A stretch of DNA of 16,975 nucleotides, taken from assembly GCA_005884155.1 (NCBI GenBank), contig VAXD01000045.1, positions 15,534 through 32,508 on the forward strand, given 5' to 3'. The position numbers and the translations under genes are program-made. Under the pieces are notes generated by a model that was not told where the DNA came from, made no database searches, and was given only the letters and a program-made list of their open reading frames with translations. This DNA is from Actinomycetota bacterium. GTDB taxonomy: Bacteria; Actinomycetota; Thermoleophilia; Gaiellales; Gaiellaceae. Below are positions 8,196 to 13,680 of the stretch, one piece after another. Position 1 is the first letter of the stretch. Each line of letters opens with the position of its first letter.

Positions 8196-8483
8196 ATGCG
8201 TTCGGTTGAGCTCGCGATCTACGCGGACCAGCTGGCCGGCGAGGCCGCGAGCCTGGCTGCCCGCGCCGAGCGTGCGCGCTCGCGACTGAGGCAGTCGGCG
8301 ATCGAGAAGCGCGCCCGCGCCGAGCTGAGCGAGACCGCGATCGAGCGGCTCGAGGCGCTCGGCCTGCTCGGTTGCCTCGATGAGCGGGCAACGCGCGCCG
8401 AGCTGCGGGAGCTCGAAGCCATGCTCGAGGCGCTCGAAGAGCTGCAGGCCTGGGTCGAGGGCGAGCTGGCTACCGCGGCGTGA
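8196..8483 (+). CDS. small Glu/Ala/Arg-rich helical protein, unknown function
   Basis: A 95-residue frame nine bases after nth, starting at ATG 8196 with no strong ribosome site. The sequence is almost entirely helix-forming (Ala, Glu, Leu, Arg) with heptad-like leucines, e.g. around residues 30-60 and 68-92, consistent with a helical hairpin or coiled coil. There is one cysteine (about residue 60), no signal peptide and no membrane segment. I do not recognise a family. Its 3' end overlaps the convergent PAS-domain gene by 14 bases. Spacing suggests it rides on the repair operon. A non-coding shadow cannot be fully excluded in such GC-rich DNA, but the composition and clean fit between nth and the convergent gene favour a real gene. 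Confidence 0.65.
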   Translation: MRSVELAIYADQLAGEAASLAARAERARSRLRQSAIEKRARAELSETAIERLEALGLLGCLDERATRAELRELEAMLEALEELQAWVEGELATAA

Positions 8484-8913
8484 GCGCGACCAGCAGCCCG
8501 CCGTCGTCGTCGTAGGCGGGGAAGAAGTCGGCGGTGACGGCCTTCGTGTGCCCGACGCGCGTCCGCAGCTCGAGTTTCTCGCCCATCCGCCGCACGCCCC
8601 ACTCGAGCGCGAGTTGCGCGGGGCTCTGCCCGTCGAAGCCCGAAAGCCCGAGCGCCTCGACCACGTCGCGGCCCATCAGCTCCTGCTCGCGGAAGCCCGA
8701 GAGCTCGAAGACGTCGCGCCCGGCCGCGAGCACGCGACCCTGCTGGTCGCAGACGACGAAGCCCGTCCCCGGCGCCGGGTAGTAGTCCTCGAGCAGCTCG
8801 AACAGGAACCCGAACCCGCAGTGATGGCAGGCGACGGCCTGCTGCGTCAGGCCTTCGCGCCGGTCGTGGTCGATCGAGCGCTCCTTGCAGTTCGGGCAGA
8901 TGAAGTAGGGCAC
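8470..8913 (-). CDS. zinc-ribbon plus PAS-domain protein (putative sensor)
   Basis: The 147-residue protein begins with GTG, four bases after the corA stop. The N-terminus is a four-cysteine knuckle, C6-x2-C9 (CPNC) and C29-x2-C32 (CHHC), as in treble-clef or zinc-ribbon modules. The rest (about 41-147) looks like a single PAS domain: GTGFVVCDQQGRVLAAG, then SGFREQELMGRDV, ending with a beta strand LLVALTP. There is no kinase, cyclase, HTH or membrane segment, so it probably signals by protein contact or by binding DNA or a metal through the zinc module. Which ligand the PAS domain holds cannot be told; C55 near its start is a possible redox site. Being last behind trxB and corA, it may sense thiol or metal status, which is inference from context only. 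No clear Shine-Dalgarno sequence, so it is probably translationally coupled to corA. Confidence 0.8.
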   Translation of the reverse strand: MPYFICPNCKERSIDHDRREGLTQQAVACHHCGFGFLFELLEDYYPAPGTGFVVCDQQGRVLAAGRDVFELSGFREQELMGRDVVEALGLSGFDGQSPAQLALEWGVRRMGEKLELRTRVGHTKAVTADFFPAYDDDGGLLVALTPR

Positions 8914-8917
8914 GCGT

Positions 8918-9922
8918 TCAGCGTAGCCGCGAGGGGTGCCGGCGCCGGCCGGCGAGCGTGCGCGGGTCGAGCCGGCGCAACGGGGGCAGGCGGTGGCCCA
9001 TCGGCGCGCCGCCGATCCAGCCGAGCCAGCGGTAGAAGGCCAGCTGCAGCGCCGTCGTCACCAGGATCCAGCCCCAGCTCCACCAGTAGCCGAAGCCCCA
9101 CGCGAGCTCCGGGATGTGCCGGAAGTTCTGTCCGTAGAGCCCGACGATGAAGGTCGGAACGAGCAGCACCGAAGCGATCACGGTCAGCCGCTTCATCACC
9201 TCGTTTTGCTCGTTCGCGATCTTCGACTGGTGGTAATCGCGCGCGCTCGAGAGCAGGTCGCGCGAAAGGTCGAGCCCGTCCATCGCTCGCAGCAACTTGT
9301 CGTAGACGTCCGCGAAGTCGAGCTCGATCTCGCGCGGGAGCAGCTCAGTGCCTTCACCGATGTCGATGCGCCGGTCGACGACCCTCCGGATCGCGTCGCG
9401 CGTGGGCGCGACGGTGCGGCGAACGTGGAGAAGGTCGTGCCGCAGCCCCGAGATGCGCTTCCGGATCTGGTCCGAGCGCCAGATCTCGATCCCGTCCTCG
9501 AGCTCGTCGATCTCCTCGTCGATCGCGTCCACCAGATCGAGGAAGTATTCGGCGATCTGATCGACCAGCCGATAGACGATCATCCCGACGCGCTCGTCCT
9601 GCTCCCTCGCGACGGAGTCCTGCACGCCCTTGATATCGAACGCGTGCCGCTTGTCAGGTGTCTTGCGCACGGTGACCAGACGCTCGCGCGTCGCGATCAG
9701 GTCGATCTCCTGGTAGAAGATTTCGTCCTCCTCGCGGATGCAGATCGGCACCAGGAAGACGCCGTAGACGTAGTGGTCGTGGCCTTCGAGGCGCGGTCTC
9801 GGCTCGTCATCGTGAAACGCCGGCCGGAGCAGCTGCTCGAGCGCGAGCTCGTGGATGTCGCTCGGCAGCGCGTCGTGAAGCTCCTGTCTCGTCGGGTCGA
9901 GCAGGTCGATCCATTCGGCCAT
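8918..9922 (-). CDS. corA: CorA-family Mg2+/divalent cation channel (GQN variant)
   Basis: Inner-membrane pentameric channel for Mg2+ and sometimes Co2+ or Ni2+. The 334-residue protein has the large cytoplasmic N-terminal domain with long charged helices (e.g. DLVDAIDEEIDELEDGIE), then two transmembrane helices near the C-terminus: TM1 about 245-263 ending at the signature, and TM2 about 278-298. The signature after TM1 reads YGQNF, with GQN at 264-266 instead of canonical GMN. A long basic tail (about 26 residues, Arg/Pro rich) follows TM2. I chose ATG at 9922 (MAEWIDLLDP): the frame is open further upstream to 10036, but that would overlap trxB by 88 bases and add Arg-rich, non-family sequence. 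The gene lies 26 bases after trxB and four before the PAS gene, probably as one operon. Family call is secure; ion preference is not known because of the variant. Confidence 0.92.
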   Translation of the reverse strand: MAEWIDLLDPTRQELHDALPSDIHELALEQLLRPAFHDDEPRPRLEGHDHYVYGVFLVPICIREEDEIFYQEIDLIATRERLVTVRKTPDKRHAFDIKGVQDSVAREQDERVGMIVYRLVDQIAEYFLDLVDAIDEEIDELEDGIEIWRSDQIRKRISGLRHDLLHVRRTVAPTRDAIRRVVDRRIDIGEGTELLPREIELDFADVYDKLLRAMDGLDLSRDLLSSARDYHQSKIANEQNEVMKRLTVIASVLLVPTFIVGLYGQNFRHIPELAWGFGYWWSWGWILVTTALQLAFYRWLGWIGGAPMGHRLPPLRRLDPRTLAGRRRHPSRLR

Positions 9923-9948
9923 CCGGCCGAGACTAGACCTGGCTTCGG

Positions 9949-10917
9949 CTAGCCCTCGCGGGGCGCGGCCAGAGCGGTGGCAGCGTGACCCTCGCGGGCC
10001 GCGAGCCAGCGCTCGGCGTCGAGCGCGGCCATGCATCCGCTCCCGGCCGCGGTGACGGCCTGGCGGTACGTGTGGTCGACGACGTCGCCGGCCGCGAAGA
10101 CACCCTCGACGTTCGTCTCGGTCGAGCCCTGCTTCGTCACGAGGTACCCGGCCTCGTCGTGGTCGAGCTGGTCGAGGAAGAGCTTCGTGTTCGGGTCGTG
10201 GCCGATCGCCACGAACAAGCCTTGCGCCTGGATCTCACGGGTCTCGTCGGTGCTCAGGTCGCGGAGGCGGACGGCGCTCGTCTGACCGTCGTGCGCCAGC
10301 ACCTCGTCGACGACCGTCGGCGTGACGAACTCGATCTTCTCGTTCGCGCGGGCACGGTCGATCATGATCGACGACGCGCGGAACTCGTCGCGCCGGTGGA
10401 CCAGCGTGACCTTGTTGGCGAACTTCGCCAGGAAGGCCGCCTCCTCCATCGCGGAGTCGCCGCCGCCCACGACCACGACCTCCTTCTCTCGGAAGAAGGC
10501 GGCGTCGCAGACCGCGCAGTAGGAGACGCCCTTGCCCTGGAGCGAGCGCTCGGACTCGAGCCCCAGCTGACGAGCGCTCGCGCCGGTGGCGACGATCACG
10601 GCCTCGGCCGTGTGCTCGGTGTCGCCGACCCAGACACGCAGCGGGTGCTCCGTGAAGTCGACCTTCGTGACGTCGTCGGTGACGAACTCCGCGCCGAAGC
10701 GCTCGGCCTGGTGCCGGAAGTCCTGCATCATCTGCGGGCCGAGGATCCCTTCCGGGTAGCCGGGGTAGTTCTCGACGTCGCTAGTGATCATCAGCTGGCC
10801 ACCCCAGGCGAAGCCCTCGATCACGAGGGGCTCGAGATTCGCGCGCGCCGCGTAGAGCGCTGCGGTGTACCCGGCAGGGCCGCCGCCGATGATGATCAGT
10901 TCTCTCGTGTCGTTCAT
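9949..10917 (-). CDS. trxB: thioredoxin reductase (NADPH)
   Basis: FAD-dependent enzyme that passes electrons from NADPH to thioredoxin, in the cytoplasm. The 322-residue protein has the FAD-binding GGGPAG (11-16), the redox-active CAVC (C134 and C137), the NADPH-binding GGGDSA (151-156) followed by HRRDEFRAS (174-182), and the C-terminal FAD signature AAGDVVDHTYRQAVTAAGSG. CAVC replaces the E. coli CATC, a common conservative variant. Length and order match the low-molecular-weight bacterial class. It leads the - strand set trxB, corA, PAS protein and is divergent from the MFS exporter. No thioredoxin gene is adjacent. The short AT-rich stretch just before the ATG suggests a nearly leaderless transcript. 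Identification is very secure. Confidence 0.97.
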   Translation of the reverse strand: MNDTRELIIIGGGPAGYTAALYAARANLEPLVIEGFAWGGQLMITSDVENYPGYPEGILGPQMMQDFRHQAERFGAEFVTDDVTKVDFTEHPLRVWVGDTEHTAEAVIVATGASARQLGLESERSLQGKGVSYCAVCDAAFFREKEVVVVGGGDSAMEEAAFLAKFANKVTLVHRRDEFRASSIMIDRARANEKIEFVTPTVVDEVLAHDGQTSAVRLRDLSTDETREIQAQGLFVAIGHDPNTKLFLDQLDHDEAGYLVTKQGSTETNVEGVFAAGDVVDHTYRQAVTAAGSGCMAALDAERWLAAREGHAATALAAPREG

Positions 10918-11002
10918 CTCTCTGCAGTATTAAACGAATCGGACCGGTCGAAACTTCCTAGGGACTGCCCGCTGCCGTGTCCGATCGTGAACACTGGAGC
11001 AG
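10918..11002. promoter_or_regulatory. divergent intergenic region between trxB and the MFS gene
   Basis: This 85-base gap must hold promoters for both directions. On the - strand TTTAAT (10934 to 10929, five of six matches to TATAAT) would start transcription about five bases before the trxB ATG, so trxB may be almost leaderless; no good -35 is visible. On the + strand a short GGAG at 10996-10999 lies three bases before the MFS ATG, and I see no convincing -10. CGGACCGGTCG (10940-10950) includes GACCGGTC, a perfect 8-base palindrome that could be an operator shared by both genes. Confidence 0.4.
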
Positions 11003-12445
11003 ATGAGCAGCATCGAGGTCCACCGGCAGCACTACAACGTCACCTTCGCGCTGCTTGCGGCTGCGGCGGTTTCCTACGCGCTGCTGCAGTCGCTCGTCGC
11101 GCCCGCGCTGCTGGCGATCCAGCACGACCTGAACACGACGACGACGGGCGCCGCCTGGATCCTGAGCGCGTACCTGCTGTCGGCCTCGGTGGTGACGCCG
11201 ATCGCCGGACGCCTCGGCGACATGTACGGCAAGAAGCTGGTCATGGTCGTCGTGCTGGTCGTGCTCGCCGCAGGAACGGCGCTCGCCGGCGTGGCCAGCT
11301 CGATCGAAGTGATGATCATCGCCCGTGTCATCCAGGGCGCGGGCGGCGCGATCTTCCCGCTCTCGTTCGCGATCATCCGCGACGAGTTCCCGCCAGAGCG
11401 CGTGCCGCACGGGATCGCGCTGATCTCGGCGATCCTCGGGATCGGCGGCGGCCTCGGGATCGTGCTCGCGGGCCCGATCGTCGCGCACTTCTCGTACCAC
11501 TGGCTCTTCTGGTTTCCGCTGGTCGCGGTCGTGATCGCGCTGGTCGGGATCTTCTTCTTCGTGCCGGAGTCGCCTGTGCGCGCCCGCGGGCGGATCGACC
11601 CCGTCGGCGCGGTGCTGCTCGGCGGGTGGCTCGTGACGCTGCTCGTCGCGATCAGCGAAGGCTCCGCCTGGGGCTGGACATCCGGCAAGACGCTTGGGCT
11701 CCTCGCGGCGACGGCAGTGCTGATCCCAGTGTGGATCTGGTGGGAGTCGCGGAGCTATGCGCCGGTCGTGGACATGCAGATGATGCGCCTGCGCGGCGTC
11801 TGGACGACGAACCTCGCTGCGCTTTTGTTCGGCTTCGGCATGTACTCGTCGTTCATCCTCGTTCCGGAGTTCGTCGAGCAATCGAAGTCCACCGGCTTCG
11901 GCTTCAGCGCCAGCGTTACGCAGGCGGGCCTCTTCCTCGTTCCCGCGACGATCGGCATGCTCGTGGCCGGGCCGATCTCGGGCCGACTCTCGAGCACGGT
12001 CGGCTCGAAGGTGCCGCTCCTCGTCGGCTCACTCGTCTCCTCTGCCGGGTTTTTCATCCTCGCTGTCGCCCACGACTCGGACTGGCAGATCTACCTCTCC
12101 ATGGCGGTGATGGGCGTCGGCATCGGGTTCGCGTTCGCGTCGATGGCGAACCTGATCGTCGAGGCGGTCCCGGCCGAGCAGACGGGCGTGGCGACCGGGA
12201 TGAACACGATCGTCCGCACGATCGGCGGCGCGATCGGCAGCACGGTCGCCGGCGAGATCGTGACTGCCACCGTGGGGGCGAACGGGGAGCCGACCGAGCG
12301 CGGGTTCACGATCGCCTTCGCGGCCTCGGCCGCCGCGCTCCTGGTCGCGTTCCTCGCCGGACTTGCCGTTCCGTCACGGAGCGCGAGGGTCGCGGCTGCG
12401 GAGAGGCGTAAAATCCCCCAGTTCCGGCAAGGGGAAGCAGGCTGA
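11003..12445 (+). CDS. MFS drug exporter, DHA2 (14-TM, QacA/EmrB-like) family
   Basis: Inner-membrane proton-driven exporter of small toxic molecules, by family. The 480-residue protein shows 14 predicted hydrophobic helices, the DHA2 pattern. Motif A GRLGDMYGKK is at 69-78 between TM2 and TM3, a motif B-like ARVIQGAGGA at 107-116 in TM4, and the antiporter motif C region LGIGGGLGIVLAGP at 145-158 in TM5. The two extra central helices fall about 202-245. The C-terminus is short and basic. The substrate cannot be told from sequence. Its stop overlaps the start of the eRF1-like gene as TGATG, so the two are probably one transcription unit, and it is divergent from trxB across a short gap. No TetR or MarR repressor gene is adjacent. 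Family secure; specific role open. Confidence 0.92.
   Translation: MSSIEVHRQHYNVTFALLAAAAVSYALLQSLVAPALLAIQHDLNTTTTGAAWILSAYLLSASVVTPIAGRLGDMYGKKLVMVVVLVVLAAGTALAGVASSIEVMIIARVIQGAGGAIFPLSFAIIRDEFPPERVPHGIALISAILGIGGGLGIVLAGPIVAHFSYHWLFWFPLVAVVIALVGIFFFVPESPVRARGRIDPVGAVLLGGWLVTLLVAISEGSAWGWTSGKTLGLLAATAVLIPVWIWWESRSYAPVVDMQMMRLRGVWTTNLAALLFGFGMYSSFILVPEFVEQSKSTGFGFSASVTQAGLFLVPATIGMLVAGPISGRLSSTVGSKVPLLVGSLVSSAGFFILAVAHDSDWQIYLSMAVMGVGIGFAFASMANLIVEAVPAEQTGVATGMNTIVRTIGGAIGSTVAGEIVTATVGANGEPTERGFTIAFAASAAALLVAFLAGLAVPSRSARVAAAERRKIPQFRQGEAG
12409..12435 (+). promoter_or_regulatory. candidate internal -10 and ribosome site for the eRF1-like gene
   Basis: TAAAAT at 12409-12414 (five of six matches to TATAAT) stands out in GC-rich DNA inside the end of the MFS gene. 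A start near 12421 would leave a leader of about 24 bases containing AAGGGGA (12429-12435), nine bases before the ATG at 12445. No matching -35 is visible, so the promoter part is tentative; the ribosome site is good. Confidence 0.35.
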
Positions 12446-13563
12446 TGGCGGCGACGGTGACCTGGGAAGAGCTACGCGATCTCGCGACTTTTCGTGCCGC
12501 GCGTGGATGCGCGATCAGCGTCTACCTCGACCTCGACCCGAGCGACTCCCCGACCCCCGTCGCAGTCGACTCGCGCATCAACGCGCTGCTCGACGAGGTC
12601 GAGAAGTGGCCCGGGCGCGGCGGGCTCGACCACGGCCAGAAAGAAGGGCTCGACGCCGATCTAGAGCGCCTGCGCGACTACTTCGAGTCGGAGTTCAGTC
12701 GCGACGGCGCGCACGGGTTTGCTCTCTTTTGCGCAGGGCTCGATGGATTCTGGATGCCGCTGCCCCTTCTGGTCAAGGTCGGCAAGACGTTCCACCTCGC
12801 CCCGCTGGTGCCCCTCGTCGGCAGCGGCGACGGCGTGATCGTTGCGGCCGTCGGCCGGGAGCGCGGCGACCTCTATCGCTTGACGGACGGGCGGCTGGAG
12901 GAATTCGAGGAGCTGTTCGACGAGCAGCCGGGCCGCCACGACCAGGGCGGCTGGTCGCAGGCGCGCTACCAGCGGCACATCGAGAAGCTCGTCGAGGATC
13001 ACCTGAAGGACGTGGCTCAGCTGCTCGAGCGAGCGGTACGCCGGCGTCGCGGCACCCGGATCGTGCTCGTCGTCTCGGAGGAGACCCGCTCGGCGCTCGA
13101 GGGTGAGTTGTCGCATGACGTGCAGAGCGCGGTGATCGGCTGGACAACCGCCGAGGCACACGCAGGCGCCTCCGAGCTGCTCGAGGCGGCCAAGCCCGTG
13201 CTGGGAAAGTGGCGGGCGCAGGAGGAGACGGCCGTGGCCGAGCGCTGGCAGGAGGAGGCCGGCCGGAACGGACGCGCGGCCGCCGGCTGGGAGAAGACCC
13301 TCGAGGCGGCGTCGGACGGGCGGGTAGAGCTGCTGCTCGTCCAGGAGGGCGCCGACCACCCTGCATGGCAGTGCCCGAAGTGCGGGAGGCTTTCCGCGCA
13401 GGCTGGTGACTGCCCGCTCGACGGGACGCCGATGGAAGAGAGCCAGAACGGGGCGGACCTCGCCGTCCACCAGACGCTCGCGCACGGCGGCAAGGTGCGG
13501 GAGCTTCAGGAGCGCCACGACCTCGAGCCGGTCGAAGGCATCGGCGCGCTCCTGCGTTACTGA
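12445..13563 (+). CDS. eRF1-like protein (baeRF/Vms1-type), putative peptidyl-tRNA hydrolase or ribosome-rescue factor
   Basis: The 372-residue protein resembles bacterial and archaeal relatives of eRF1, the eukaryotic release factor, described computationally as baeRF families. The N-terminal part carries SVYLDLDPSD (25-34), typical of the group's first domain. The central part has GRHDQGGWSQARYQRH (163-178): GGWSQ (168-172) sits where eRF1 has GGQ and Vms1 has its catalytic Gln loop, followed by helix-forming basic residues. The third domain is Rossmann-like (RIVLVVSEE, then VELLLVQEG) and has a zinc-ribbon-like insert C310-x2-C313-x9-C323-x2-D326, with Asp where a fourth Cys is expected. 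The likely activity is release of nascent peptide from tRNA on stalled ribosomes; that is inference from family. It is co-translated (TGATG) with a drug exporter. The exact baeRF subfamily is uncertain. Confidence 0.78.
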   Translation: MAATVTWEELRDLATFRAARGCAISVYLDLDPSDSPTPVAVDSRINALLDEVEKWPGRGGLDHGQKEGLDADLERLRDYFESEFSRDGAHGFALFCAGLDGFWMPLPLLVKVGKTFHLAPLVPLVGSGDGVIVAAVGRERGDLYRLTDGRLEEFEELFDEQPGRHDQGGWSQARYQRHIEKLVEDHLKDVAQLLERAVRRRRGTRIVLVVSEETRSALEGELSHDVQSAVIGWTTAEAHAGASELLEAAKPVLGKWRAQEETAVAERWQEEAGRNGRAAAGWEKTLEAASDGRVELLLVQEGADHPAWQCPKCGRLSAQAGDCPLDGTPMEESQNGADLAVHQTLAHGGKVRELQERHDLEPVEGIGALLRY

Positions 13564-13571
13564 TCCGTCAC

Positions 13572-13584
13572 GGCGCCTGGCACC
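13572..13584. repeat. palindromic repeat, copy 1 (GGCGCCTGGCACC)
   Basis: First copy of a 13-base unit also found at 13641-13653, differing at one base (C for T at position 3). Arms GGCGCC and GGCACC around a central T pair with one mismatch. It lies nine bases after the eRF1-like stop codon. Confidence 0.7.
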
Positions 13585-13640
13585 GCGCGAAAGGGAGCCG
13601 CGTGCAGGCCTTTGTGGACAGCGCGTAACGGTTCTGTTGC

Positions 13641-13653
13641 GGTGCCTGGCACC
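13641..13653. repeat. palindromic repeat, copy 2 (GGTGCCTGGCACC)
   Basis: Perfect inverted repeat: arms GGTGCC and GGCACC around a central T. The start-to-start distance from copy 1 is 69 bases. Both copies are followed by CGC. It may be a short dispersed palindrome of the genome, a protein-binding operator for the aconitase gene, or an RNA hairpin; the window cannot decide between these. Confidence 0.75.
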
Positions 13654-13680
13654 GCTCGAGCGGCTTCAGGAATACTCTGA

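Larger units (their letters stand above)
13564..13680. other. intergenic region upstream of aconitase, with two palindromic repeats
   Basis: About 117 bases without a gene. It holds two copies of a short palindrome (listed separately) flanking a less GC-rich stretch (13611-13640, around TTTGTGGACAG), and a Shine-Dalgarno AGGA at 13668-13671 for aconitase. No U-tract terminator is visible after the eRF1-like gene, though either palindrome could form a short hairpin. No convincing promoter hexamers were found for the aconitase gene, though it should have one here. Confidence 0.6.

Noticed and set aside
9923..10036. Extended corA start at 10036
   Set aside because: It would overlap the trxB coding end by 88 bases and add 38 Arg-rich residues unlike CorA; ATG 9922 fits the family.
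9985..12411. 808-codon open frame on the + strand spanning antisense trxB and an alternative frame of the MFS gene
   Set aside because: It runs through two secure genes and the divergent gap, turns into Arg/Asp/His-rich nonsense in the MFS part and has no domain. Chance open frame in GC-rich DNA.
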